In this document: piece by piece, positions 46,769 through 54,622 of the stretch | How positions within the stretch are numbered: position 1 is the first letter of the stretch | How the letters are laid out: every line of letters starts with the position of its first letter | Notes under the pieces: model-generated | What the model was told of the DNA's origin: nothing | Database searches by the model: none | What the model saw: only the letters and a program-made list of their open reading frames with translations | Origin: Arthrobacter sp. PAMC25284 | GTDB taxonomy: Bacteria > Actinomycetota > Actinomycetes > Actinomycetales > Micrococcaceae | Direction: 5' to 3' | Assembly (NCBI RefSeq): GCF_019443425.1 | Contig: NZ_CP080382.1 | Location: 1,240,001-1,304,000, forward strand | Length of the DNA: 64,000 nucleotides | Position numbers and translations under genes: made by a program

Positions 46769-47401
46769 GCCGGCGCTCCTTCCGGCAGGTCATTCATGAG
46801 GCAGCCCAGAGGCTGTCTTACCCTGCCAATAGTTGACGGTTAATTAGCTCACGCCCAGGCGGGCGCTGCTCCTGGCATCCACTGCGCTTCCCATCCGTGC
46901 CTGAAGGCACGGACCGCAGGAGGCGCAGTCCTCCGCGCCGGAAGATTCAACTTCAGACAAGGAGGGCTGGATACGCGTAGTCAGCCGCTGCTCCCCCGCA
47001 CTCCTGAATGAGACGTGCCGGCTTTGATAAGCGTGAGGGCACAGCAAACTGCTCCACTTAGTGTACTACAGGGACCCCCTCCTGCCGCACCGTTCGGGCC
47101 GGTCGCCGGCGCCCTGCGCGGCGGCTTATGGGTCGGCTTGTGCAGCGGTCTGTGCGGCGACTGTGCGGCGACTGTCCGGGGCCCGTCCGGGGACTGCCCG
47201 GGGACTGCCCGGGGACCTCAGCGGGGGTCGAACCAGGGCGCGTCCGGAGGGCTGGTGGGCCGGGCAGGGGCGGCCGGGTTGGGTTGCAGCCTGCAGGGCA
47301 ATGGGCCGCCGGCCGGGTTGAGACGCGCCGCCATCAGGACTTGTCCACATGGCGCTGCGGCCCTCTGTCGCCGGGCAGGGACCCGGCAGCAGGCTATTCC
47401 C
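46769..47401. other. rpsB 5' leader and upstream region up to the M23 gene
   Basis: 633 bp with no convincing gene. On the rpsB strand it contains two adjacent hairpins: TCCGTGCC-TGAA-GGCACGGA (46894-46913) and GGAGG-N6-CCTCC (46919-46934), probably in the rpsB leader RNA. Farther on it holds the 11-bp tandem repeat block described separately. A 67-codon Cys-containing frame on the minus strand (46844-47047) covers the hairpins but has no supporting features. Confidence 0.55.
47150..47215. repeat. Six tandem 11-bp repeats
   Basis: Units: CTGTGCGGCGA twice, CTGTCCGGGGC, CCGTCCGGGGA, then CTGCCCGGGGA twice, with no gaps. The period of 11 is not a multiple of three, so it is not a coding repeat. 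It lies 187 bp upstream of the M23 gene. Confidence 0.75.
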
Positions 47402-47953
47402 ATGAGGATCCCTACAGTTCCGGTATCACTGGCCCTGACTTTCATCCTGGCGGGTGCCGGCGGGTCCCTCCCGATCCTGACGGCAGGCGGCTCCGCACCG
47501 GCGGACGTCCGGATCAGCCACGCGGCCGCCCCCTGGCGTTGGCCGCTAGTACCCAGGCCGGCGCTGATTCGGGCCTTCGATCCGCCGGCCCGGCCGTGGC
47601 TAAGCGGGCACCGGGGCGTGGACCTGGGCACGGGCGTCGACCCCGCAGCCGTGCTCGCGCCGGCGGCAGGAACTATCAGCTTCGTCGGTACCGTCGTGGA
47701 CCGGCCGGTGATCACCGTTGACCATGGCAACGGCTACCGGAGCAGCTTCGAGCCGGTGGAGAGCACCCTGCTGGCTGGCATGACCGTGGGGGCAGGCGAG
47801 GTCCTGGGCCGGTCGCTGCCCGGCCATTGCGGGGCACTGGCCTGCATCCACTGGGGCGTGCGGCGGGGAGAGGACTACGTGAATCCGCTGTCATTCGTTG
47901 TCGACCTGCGGCCTTCCGTCCTGCTGCCGCCTGTGGACCCGGCGCCGGGATAA
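47402..47953 (+). CDS. M23 (LytM-like) peptidase-domain protein, secreted
   Basis: 183 residues from ATG 47402. N-terminal signal peptide (VSLALTFILAGAGGSLPIL), then the M23 fold: GHRGVDLGTGVDPAAVLAPA with the H-x3-D zinc motif, GTISFVGTVVDRPVITVDHG, and CIHWGVRRGEDYVNPLSF. In the usual H-x-H motif the first His, the catalytic base, is Cys here while the zinc-binding His is kept. Another Cys ten residues earlier-region (GHCGALAC) may pair with it. It may bind or only weakly cleave peptidoglycan. Longer in-frame starts run into the tandem repeats and are rejected. Confidence 0.82.
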   Translation: MRIPTVPVSLALTFILAGAGGSLPILTAGGSAPADVRISHAAAPWRWPLVPRPALIRAFDPPARPWLSGHRGVDLGTGVDPAAVLAPAAGTISFVGTVVDRPVITVDHGNGYRSSFEPVESTLLAGMTVGAGEVLGRSLPGHCGALACIHWGVRRGEDYVNPLSFVVDLRPSVLLPPVDPAPG

Positions 47954-48029
47954 GAGCGCAGGATCAGGCCCGATGCGGGCCCAGGAGCAGGCCCGGTGCG
48001 GGCGGAGGGCCGGTGCCGGCAGGAGGTGC

Positions 48030-49220
48030 CTAGACGATCGCTGAGATTCCGGTGATTGCCCGGCCTGTTACGAGGGTGTTGATCTCGTGGGTGCCTTCGT
48101 AGGAGTAGATGGCTTCAGCGTCGGCAAAGACCTTGGCCATCTCGTAATCGGTCACAATACCGTTGCCGCCAAGGATGCCGCGGCCCAGGGCAACGCTCTC
48201 GCGCATCCTGGCCGTAGTGAAGGCCTTGGCCAGGGCGGACTGCTCGTCCTTGGCCAGTCCGGCATCCTCGAGCTGGGCCAGCCGGACCATCATCCCCATA
48301 GAACTGACGGCATTGCCAAGAATCTGCACCAGCTGGTGCTGGACCAGCTGGAAGGACGCGATCGGGCGACCGAACTGGCTGCGCTCCACGGCGTAGCGGC
48401 GTGCGATGTCAAAGGCTGCCAGCTGCTGACCGACAGCCTGCCAGGCGACGGCGAGGCGTGTGACCTTGAGGACCTTGTTGGTATCCCGGAAGCTGTTGGC
48501 GTGGGCGAGCTTGTAGAAGTCCGGCACAACGACATTGTCCAGGACAATATCGGCGTTCTCCACGGTGCGCAGGGAGATTTTGTTTTCAATTTTCGTGGCG
48601 CTGTAGCCCTCGGATGCGGTGTCAACCAGGAAACCCTTGACCTGGTTGTCCGCTTCGTCCCGGGCGTAGATGACGACCCAGTCGGAGAAGGTGGCGTTGC
48701 CGATCCAGCGCTTGGCACCGTTGAGGATCCAGTTGCCGCCCTCACGCCGGGCCGTGGTTCTGGTCCCGCCGGCAACATCGGAGCCACCCAGCGGCTCGGT
48801 GAGACCGAAGGCGCCGATTTTCTTCAGCGCATAGATGTCCGGAAGCCAGGCGTCCTGCTGCTCCTGGGACGCGAGGGCTTCGATGGAGCCGGTGAAGAGC
48901 CCGTCATGGACGCCTATGAAGGTGGCAATCGAGGCGTCGGCCCGGGTGATTTCGGCATGAACAATGCCGGCGAAGAGGTTCGAGTAGCCCTGCCGGCGCA
49001 CCGGGCTGATGAGGTCAATTTCAGCCAGTTTCGGGATCAGTTCGATCGGGAATTCGCCGCGGTTCCAGCAGTCAACGGCGATCGGCTTGACCTCGCGCGC
49101 CAGGAACTCCCGAATCTCAGCCAGACGGTCCTGCTCCTTGCCGCTCAGCAGTTGCTCAAAGGCGAAGAAATCACCGTCGGCATAGGGGAGGTTGTTGAAG
49201 TCGATGGCACCTTTAGACAT
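48030..49220 (-). CDS. Acyl-CoA dehydrogenase, glutaryl-CoA-dehydrogenase-like
   Basis: 396 residues. FGLTEPLGGSDVAGGTRTTA and WILNGAKRWIGNATFSDWVV are the FAD and substrate sites; YSYEGTHEINTLVTGRAITG carries the catalytic Glu in the arrangement seen in glutaryl-CoA dehydrogenases and their relatives. It stands alone, with a palindrome over its predicted promoter 63 bp upstream, so it is probably controlled by a TetR-type acyl-CoA regulator encoded elsewhere. Confidence 0.88.
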   Translation of the reverse strand: MSKGAIDFNNLPYADGDFFAFEQLLSGKEQDRLAEIREFLAREVKPIAVDCWNRGEFPIELIPKLAEIDLISPVRRQGYSNLFAGIVHAEITRADASIATFIGVHDGLFTGSIEALASQEQQDAWLPDIYALKKIGAFGLTEPLGGSDVAGGTRTTARREGGNWILNGAKRWIGNATFSDWVVIYARDEADNQVKGFLVDTASEGYSATKIENKISLRTVENADIVLDNVVVPDFYKLAHANSFRDTNKVLKVTRLAVAWQAVGQQLAAFDIARRYAVERSQFGRPIASFQLVQHQLVQILGNAVSSMGMMVRLAQLEDAGLAKDEQSALAKAFTTARMRESVALGRGILGGNGIVTDYEMAKVFADAEAIYSYEGTHEINTLVTGRAITGISAIV

Positions 49221-49277
49221 GGCGTTCCTTCACCCGTGGTCGGCAATAAGCGAGAGGGCACAGGCCCTCGCTCCGGC

Positions 49278-49298
49278 ATTATGTTACTGATGAGTAAC
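49278..49298. promoter_or_regulatory. Palindrome GTTACT-GATG-AGTAAC overlapping the -10 of the acyl-CoA dehydrogenase gene
   Basis: Perfect 6-bp arms around a 4-bp centre (49283-49298). On the minus strand it runs directly into CATAAT (49278-49283), a good -10. A protein bound here would block transcription. The 6-4-6 layout with GTTA...TAAC ends resembles the two palindromes of the leucine operon. Confidence 0.6.
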
Positions 49299-49423
49299 TT
49301 ACCGCAGCGCACCTGAGCCTGCAAGTGGACGAACACAGGCCGGACGGCCGGGACGCGCCGCGCCCTGCGGCAGGGGCCTGGCGGCAGGGTCCGGCCGGCG
49401 GCCGCATGGCAGCCGCCGGCGCC

Positions 49424-49715
49424 CTACTGGGCCCCGTCGGGACCGAGGGGGCCTGCAGGCGCATTCGACGACGCGGGGGCAGGTTCTTTAGGTTCCACAT
49501 AAGAGGGTGTGGGTTTCCGTATCTCCGGTGTTTTCACCGGAGTGCTCCTGGGCAGCCATCCAACGGGCCGTACCGGCGGGCATCTCCACGTCCACGTGCT
49601 CGCCGTGCGAGGACAGGCGGCGCCGGAAGGCACTGGCGGTAATCATGACACTGTCCGGGTGGCTGTGCCCGGTGGTCTTGTGCCCCGGCTGATCGGTGTA
49701 TTCAAGGACTCGCAC
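49424..49715 (-). CDS. Small cupin-type protein, frameshifted
   Basis: Two overlapping frames make one protein of about 96 residues: MRVLEYTDQPGHKTTGHSHP, DSVMITASAFRRRL, then ARWMAAQEHSGENTGDTETH in one frame and VEPKEPAPASSNAPAGPLGP in the next. H-x-H and the later H fit a small single-domain cupin. One extra base (AA instead of A near 49501) breaks the frame in the last quarter. The GTG start at 49715 has no clear Shine-Dalgarno and the true N-terminus may differ. Either a sequencing error or a decaying gene. Confidence 0.6.
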
Positions 49716-49749
49716 ACGCCGCCGCCCGACAGGGCCCGTGTTGACTTAA

Positions 49750-49765
49750 TGTGACTCAGGTCATA
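49750..49765. promoter_or_regulatory. CRP/GlxR-type site upstream of the NCS1 permease gene
   Basis: TGTGA-CTCAGG-TCATA, nine of ten specified positions match. It lies 68 bp before the start codon, just upstream of the IclR-like palindrome and the predicted promoter. Confidence 0.55.
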
Positions 49766-49775
49766 GTCTCATTTT

Positions 49776-49804
49776 TGGAAGAAAAATTCCACAATGCGTA
49801 ATAT
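49776..49804 (+). promoter_or_regulatory. IclR-like palindrome and promoter of the NCS1 permease gene
   Basis: TGGAA-N6-TTCCA (49776-49791), like the IclR-family operator pattern, overlaps a possible -35 (TTGGAA, 49775-49780); TAATAT at 49799-49804 is a good -10 with 18-bp spacing. A repressor bound here would block the promoter. Confidence 0.55.
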
Positions 49805-49832
49805 GCACCGGCGATCATGAATAGAGGCTGTC

Positions 49833-51323
49833 GTGACCCTTCGCAACAATGACCTGACGGACACCGATCTGGCGGTCTCTGACGCCGATCCTTCGTTGTA
49901 CAACGAGGACCTCGCCCCGCTGCCGGCGTCGAGACGAACCTGGGGATGGTTTGCCATTTTCAACGTCTGGTCAAACGACATCCAGAGCCTGGCCGGCTAC
50001 ACGCTGGCCGCCAGCCTGTTCATTACCGCCGGCATCAATGGCTGGTTCGTTTTTGCCGCCATCCTGCTCTCCGGATTCATCATCAAGGTCCTCGTGGACC
50101 TGAGCGGCCGGCCAAGCGTCAAGTACGGCTTCCCGTTCCCGGTGCTTGCCCGCGCGTCGATGGGCGTGCGGGGAGCCCAGTTTCCGGCGATTGTCCGGGC
50201 AGTGGTGGCCATTTTCTGGTACGGCGCCCAGACATATTTCGCTTCGACGGCGATTTCCCTGGCGATAAACGCTCTGCTGGGGAGGCCGGGAGGCGCCGAG
50301 TTCCTGGGGATGGACTGGGTGTCCTGGGCTTCCTATGTTCTCGCTTCCGCCTTGCAGGTGGCGCTCTTCCTTGGCGGCATCGAACGCATTGCAGGCTTCC
50401 TCAACATCGCAGGGCCAGCCGTCTACCTGGTGATGATCGCACTTCTCGTGGCTATCTGGGTGCAGGTGGGTGCTGAGCTGCCTCAGGCGGTCGGCACCAT
50501 TTTCTCAAGGGCCGACGTGACGGGGTGGGCCGCCTTCTCGGCATTTGCCGGAGTGACGGGGACCATGGTGGCCTACTTCGCCGCCGTCGTCATCAATTTC
50601 GGTGACTTTGCCCGAAATGTGCGGACGGAGAAGGCCATGCGCTTTGGCAACCTGACCGGTCTGCCAATCAGTTTGGCGCTGTTCACCTTTCTTTCTGTTT
50701 TCATCACAGCAGGCGCCTACCTCCTGTACCAGGGCGGCCAGGGTGAACCGCTGACCAATCCGGCCGACATCGTTGGCCTCGTGGACAACGTTCCCCTGAC
50801 GGTCCTGGCTGCCGTGACTTTCCTGGTCGCAACCCTGGGTATCAATGTGGTGGCGAACTTCATTCCCCCGTCCTACTCGCTGTCGAATATCAACCCGGCG
50901 AAGATTTCCTTCCGCAAGGCCGGCATGATCACAGCCGTCGCCGGGTTCATTATCGGGGCCCTGTGGGTGGCCGTCATCTCAAGCATCGGCCTGCCCAAGT
51001 TCGTCGACACGCTCGGAGCCGTACTCGCCCCGCTCTACGGCATCATCATCGCCGACTATTACTTCGTGCGGAAGCAACGCCTGAACCTCCACGATCTCTA
51101 CTCGATCAACCCCAAGGGCGCGTACTACTTCAGCGGGGGGTGGAACCGCCGGGCCCTCGTCGCCTTTGGGCTGGCCGCCGTATTCTCGATCCTTGCGGTA
51201 TGGTTGCCGCAGCTCGCACAGCTCAGCGGTTTCGCGTGGCTCTTCGGTGCCGCCTTGGGCGGGATCTTCCACTGGGTGGCGATGCGGAAGTTCGTCGTAC
51301 AGACTTCCCACCACGACCGGTAG
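49833..51323 (+). CDS. NCS1-family nucleobase/allantoin-type permease
   Basis: 496 residues, about twelve membrane segments. RRTWGWFAIFNVWSNDIQSL, RASMGVRGAQFPAIVRAVVA, WYGAQTYFASTAISLAINAL and GDFARNVRTEKAMRFGNLTG are typical of NCS1 carriers for uracil, cytosine, allantoin or hydantoins. The exact substrate is not fixed by these motifs. No catabolic enzymes are adjacent. GTG start; an IclR-type operator and CRP-type site suggest substrate and carbon control. Confidence 0.9.
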   Translation: MTLRNNDLTDTDLAVSDADPSLYNEDLAPLPASRRTWGWFAIFNVWSNDIQSLAGYTLAASLFITAGINGWFVFAAILLSGFIIKVLVDLSGRPSVKYGFPFPVLARASMGVRGAQFPAIVRAVVAIFWYGAQTYFASTAISLAINALLGRPGGAEFLGMDWVSWASYVLASALQVALFLGGIERIAGFLNIAGPAVYLVMIALLVAIWVQVGAELPQAVGTIFSRADVTGWAAFSAFAGVTGTMVAYFAAVVINFGDFARNVRTEKAMRFGNLTGLPISLALFTFLSVFITAGAYLLYQGGQGEPLTNPADIVGLVDNVPLTVLAAVTFLVATLGINVVANFIPPSYSLSNINPAKISFRKAGMITAVAGFIIGALWVAVISSIGLPKFVDTLGAVLAPLYGIIIADYYFVRKQRLNLHDLYSINPKGAYYFSGGWNRRALVAFGLAAVFSILAVWLPQLAQLSGFAWLFGAALGGIFHWVAMRKFVVQTSHHDR

Positions 51324-51481
51324 GCCAAAGGCGACCGGGTTGGCGGGGGGCTGGGCCCGCTTTTCATAGCAGGACGTGATGTGCCTGCCAGAGTTGGCGG
51401 ACACTGTAAGCTGCTCCATCCTGCTGACGGACCTGCCGCTTCTGGAGCGCCCCTCCATGGCTACCTGGGAACATCAAAATG

Positions 51482-51524
51482 AAAGAGCCCCTGATCTGCG
51501 TTTCCGCAGCTCAGGGGCTCTTTT
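51482..51524. terminator. Strong bidirectional terminator between NCS1 gene and tRNA
   Basis: Arms AAAGAGCCCCTGA (51482-51494) and TCAGGGGCTCTTT (51511-51523) pair fully, with an inner CTGCG/CGCAG stem. TTTT follows on the plus strand and a T run on the minus strand, so it can stop both the permease transcript and the tRNA transcript. Confidence 0.9.
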
Positions 51525-51528
51525 CGGG

Positions 51529-51602
51529 TAGGGCTACTCGGACTTGAACCGAGGACCTTAGGATTATGAGTCCCGCGCTCTAACCAGCTGAGCTATAGCC
51601 CC
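51529..51602 (-). tRNA. tRNA with CAT anticodon (elongator Met, or Ile2)
   Basis: 74 nt, cloverleaf with acceptor GGGGCTA/TAGCCCT, D-stem GCTC/GAGC, anticodon loop CTCATAA, variable loop and CTCGG/CCGAG T-stem with TTCAAGT. No CCA is encoded. CAT could be elongator tRNA-Met or the lysidine-modified tRNA-Ile2; the first-to-last base pair is G-U and the outer anticodon-stem pair is a mismatch, so the identity is left open. Confidence 0.88.
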
Positions 51603-51738
51603 CCGCCTCCGAAACTGGACAGGCCCCGTGGGGGCCGGACCACATCCGGGCAAAAAACACTCTAACAGGACTAGCCTGCCAGACCCGGCACTGGGACGCG
51701 CCAAGGGCGCCCTGTACCGGTCAGGGCAACCGGTCGGG

Positions 51739-52935
51739 TCAGATGACCAGATCGTCGTAACTGGCCCCGCGGTAGAGGTCCTCAAACGTCTGCAGCGTCC
51801 GTTTCATGCTGTGGCTTTCGACCATGCCGCGGCTGCTCTTACCCATCGCCGCGCGCTCATCAGCGGGCAACCCGAGAACCCGCACGAGCTTCGCCGCCAG
51901 ATCATCGCTGTCGTTCGGGGTGAACAGGTAGCCGTTTTCGCCGTCGCGCACCAGGTGCGGCAGCGCCATAGCTTCCGCCAGCAGGACCGGGGTGGACGCG
52001 GACATCGCTTCGAGGGTCACCAGGGACTGCAGTTCGGCCGTGCCGGGCATGCAAAAGACATCCGCCGCCAAATAGGCCTGGCGGAGTTCGTCGTCGCTGG
52101 CCAGCCCCAGGAACGTGACCCTGTCCTGCAGCCCGAGCCTGGCGACCTGCGCCTCCAGTGCGGCACGAACTTCCCCGCCGCCAACGATTTCGAGGTTGAT
52201 GTTGAGGTCTTTTGGCGTCTTGGCAACGGCGTCGATCAGCACGTCCACATGCTTTTCCTCAGCCAACCGGCCCACGAAGAGCGCCGTCGGGCTGGCGTGC
52301 GGCTCGAGGGATTCGTCGGGCCCCAGCTCATATGCCGCTGCGTCGATGCCGTTGGACAGTGGCAGGACCTTGCGCAGAAATGCATGCTCATGCATGGCCT
52401 TGGCCGCCAGCGGGGTGGGCGTTGTCACGACGTCGGCCTGGCCCATGACCTTGCCCATGTCCTTCCAGGAAATCCGTCCAATGATGTTCTTAAACCACTG
52501 CGGGAAGGGCAGGAACGGGTTCAGGTTCTCCGGCATAAAGTGGTTAGTCGCGATGACCCTGATGCCGCGCTTTACGGCCTCGTACAGGACGTGCTCACCA
52601 ATCATGTAATGGCTCTGGATGTGGACCACGTCCGGCTGGATCCGGTCGAACAACAGGCCGATTTCCTTCTTGATCTGCCAGGGGAAGGTGACCCTGAAGT
52701 ATTCGTGGGTGGGGACCGCGTGGGAGTGGATCCGGTGAACCGTGGCTTCTGACCTGAATTCGCTGAAACTGGGCCCCTTGTCCGCGCGGCAGGCAAGGAC
52801 ATGCACATCGTGGCCCCTGCCGGTCATCCCTTTGGCGAGACGGTACCCGAACTGGGCGGCGCCGTTGACGTGGGGCGGGTAAGTATCCGCGGCGATCAGG
52901 ATGGTCAGCGGGTGCTGGTTATCGGGCATGGTCAC
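51739..52935 (-). CDS. GT4-type glycosyltransferase
   Basis: 398 residues, GT-B fold. The N-terminal domain has ILIAADTYPPHVNGAAQFGY and DVVHIQSHYMIGEHVLYEAV; the C-terminal donor domain has TALFVGRLAEEKHVDVLIDA, VGGGEVRAALEAQVARLGLQ and PGTAELQSLVTLEAMSASTP, where the two acidic residues hold the nucleotide sugar. Similar enzymes transfer hexoses to diacylglycerol or phosphatidylinositol in actinobacteria. Acceptor is not known. No other envelope gene is directly adjacent upstream. Confidence 0.9.
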   Translation of the reverse strand: MTMPDNQHPLTILIAADTYPPHVNGAAQFGYRLAKGMTGRGHDVHVLACRADKGPSFSEFRSEATVHRIHSHAVPTHEYFRVTFPWQIKKEIGLLFDRIQPDVVHIQSHYMIGEHVLYEAVKRGIRVIATNHFMPENLNPFLPFPQWFKNIIGRISWKDMGKVMGQADVVTTPTPLAAKAMHEHAFLRKVLPLSNGIDAAAYELGPDESLEPHASPTALFVGRLAEEKHVDVLIDAVAKTPKDLNINLEIVGGGEVRAALEAQVARLGLQDRVTFLGLASDDELRQAYLAADVFCMPGTAELQSLVTLEAMSASTPVLLAEAMALPHLVRDGENGYLFTPNDSDDLAAKLVRVLGLPADERAAMGKSSRGMVESHSMKRTLQTFEDLYRGASYDDLVI

Positions 52936-53040
52936 GGGGAGAACTCCTGGTGGTCACGGTGCTGGCAGCTGGGTCGATGGTGGCCGGCTGGCCGTCGGCG
53001 CAGGCGCGCCGGGCCTGCTGCTGACGTCTGATCTGATGCC

Positions 53041-53943
53041 CTAGGACCGGCCCGAAGCCTTGCGCGCGTCCTTCTTGCGCTTGGTGACCTCGGGGTGGTG
53101 CCGTGAAAGGGCTATCACTCCCACGATAGCAAGGGTTGCCGCCGTCCCCATCGCGATGGCGGTCACGGATGGAACATCCGAACGCAACTCACCCAGGATG
53201 GCGATGCCGATTGCAATGCCCACGATGGGGTCAACGACGGTCAATCCGGCGATCACAAGATCGGGAGGACCGCCAGAATATGCGCTCTGGACAAACCATG
53301 ATCCGAGTCCGCCTGCAGCAGCGATCGCGACGACGGAATACCACTGCACGTTCAGCAGGCCCAGTCCGTTGGGATCCAGCAGGTGCTTGCCGATGATGCG
53401 GGTCAGGACTGCCACGAAGCCGAACAGCACCCCGGCACCGAGGATGTAGATGAAGGCGCTCATCCGGTGCTTGAACATCAGGGCGAGCGTGCCGAAGAGT
53501 CCCACGGCCAGGGCCAGCAGCAGGACCACGGTGAGTTCATCGGTGGAGCTGACGTGATGGTTCTCCTGTGTGACATTTACTGCCAGCACCACGAACAGTG
53601 CGGAGCCCGCCACACAGGCCGAGATTGCCACCACCGTCGCCCGATTGATGGTCAGTCCCTGGTCTTTGGCGTTGACCACCGTCGTGATGACAAGGGCAAT
53701 CGCACCGATCGGCTGGACTACTGTCAGCGGTGCGGTGACCAGGGCGACGGCGTTCATGGCCATGCCGGCGCCCAGCAGCATAAGCCCGAACATCCATCGG
53801 GGGTTCCGCAGCAGCCGCAGCAGTCCGTGGGCGCTCAGGGCCAGGCCACCCGTATCGGCCTTGACCGCGCTGCCCTGCCGCTGGGCGCCGATTGCGAGGC
53901 AGAAGGCGCCAAGGACCGCAAGAAGCACAGCGAACCAGACCAT
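53041..53943 (-). CDS. DMT-type membrane transporter
   Basis: 300 residues, nine to ten membrane segments (first: WFAVLLAVLGAFCLAIGAQRQG). The pattern VTAPLTVVQPIGAIALVITT and the matching late block DLVIAGLTVVDPIVGIAIGI show an internal duplication, as in DMT-superfamily proteins. Substrate unknown. The start at 53943 shares a base with the stop of the phosphatidyltransferase gene (TGATG), so the two are translated together. Confidence 0.82.
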   Translation of the reverse strand: MVWFAVLLAVLGAFCLAIGAQRQGSAVKADTGGLALSAHGLLRLLRNPRWMFGLMLLGAGMAMNAVALVTAPLTVVQPIGAIALVITTVVNAKDQGLTINRATVVAISACVAGSALFVVLAVNVTQENHHVSSTDELTVVLLLALAVGLFGTLALMFKHRMSAFIYILGAGVLFGFVAVLTRIIGKHLLDPNGLGLLNVQWYSVVAIAAAGGLGSWFVQSAYSGGPPDLVIAGLTVVDPIVGIAIGIAILGELRSDVPSVTAIAMGTAATLAIVGVIALSRHHPEVTKRKKDARKASGRS

Positions 53944-54593
53944 CAGCGCGGGCCGCCGTCGTCGCCCTTGAGCTCCCGGCCCTTGCGCAGGATCGCGCCG
54001 AAGTAGCTGTAGCCGGAGATCCAGTGGGCCACCAGCCCGGCGCCGAGGAAGATCCACGCAGCGGCCGCAAAAGCGTCGCCGGCCACGGCGGGGAATCTGG
54101 AGAGCACCAGCAGGGGCGTCCCGACCAGCAAAAGACCGGTCCGGAGCTTCCCGATGAGGCTCACCGGCAAATCCGGATGGCCCCGGAAGAAAAAGAGCGA
54201 CGCAAACAGCAGGACCATGTCCGGAACCAGCAGCGCAGCCAGATACCACCACTCGAGGACGCCTGCGACGACGAGGGTAACGGCCACGGCGATCAGCGCC
54301 AGCCGGTCCGCAATCGGGTCCATGACCCGGCCGAGGTTGCTCATCTGGTTGAAGCGGCGGGCAATATAGCCGTCCACCCAGTCAGTGCTGCTCATGACGG
54401 CCAGCACCAGGGCGGCGTAGCCGAATTCCTGCTTCCACAGCACCAGCCAGACGAACAGCGGAACGCCCATAAAACGCACTACGGTCAGCGCGTTGGGGAT
54501 GGTGAAGACAATGTCGTGGTGGACCTGGGGCTGGTCCTTTCGCCCGCCTGCGCCGATAAACTTCATCCGGTGCGCCGCTTCATGGCTGGCCAT
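53943..54593 (-). CDS. CDP-alcohol phosphatidyltransferase (PgsA-like)
   Basis: 216 residues with about five membrane segments. The full family motif D-x2-DG-x2-AR-x8-G-x3-D-x3-D is present as SSTDWVDGYIARRFNQMSNL followed by GRVMDPIADR. Such enzymes couple CDP-diacylglycerol to an alcohol, e.g. glycerol 3-phosphate, in the membrane. The N-terminal 30 residues are a hydrophilic extension and the true start could be later (MKF at residue 10). Confidence 0.9.
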   Translation of the reverse strand: MASHEAAHRMKFIGAGGRKDQPQVHHDIVFTIPNALTVVRFMGVPLFVWLVLWKQEFGYAALVLAVMSSTDWVDGYIARRFNQMSNLGRVMDPIADRLALIAVAVTLVVAGVLEWWYLAALLVPDMVLLFASLFFFRGHPDLPVSLIGKLRTGLLLVGTPLLVLSRFPAVAGDAFAAAAWIFLGAGLVAHWISGYSYFGAILRKGRELKGDDGGPR

Positions 54594-54622
54594 GTGGTCG
54601 CGTGGTAGTCCAGGGCCGCCGC

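Noticed and set aside
46844..47047. 67-codon Cys-containing frame upstream of rpsB on the same strand
   Set aside because: It covers the two leader hairpins, has no Shine-Dalgarno and no known family; structured RNA explains the region better.
47150..47215. CRISPR-like array
   Set aside because: Units are 11 bp, contiguous and without spacers; no cas genes nearby.
47015..47401. N-terminal extension of the M23 protein
   Set aside because: The frame is open but runs through the non-triplet tandem repeats, and the signal peptide begins at 47402.
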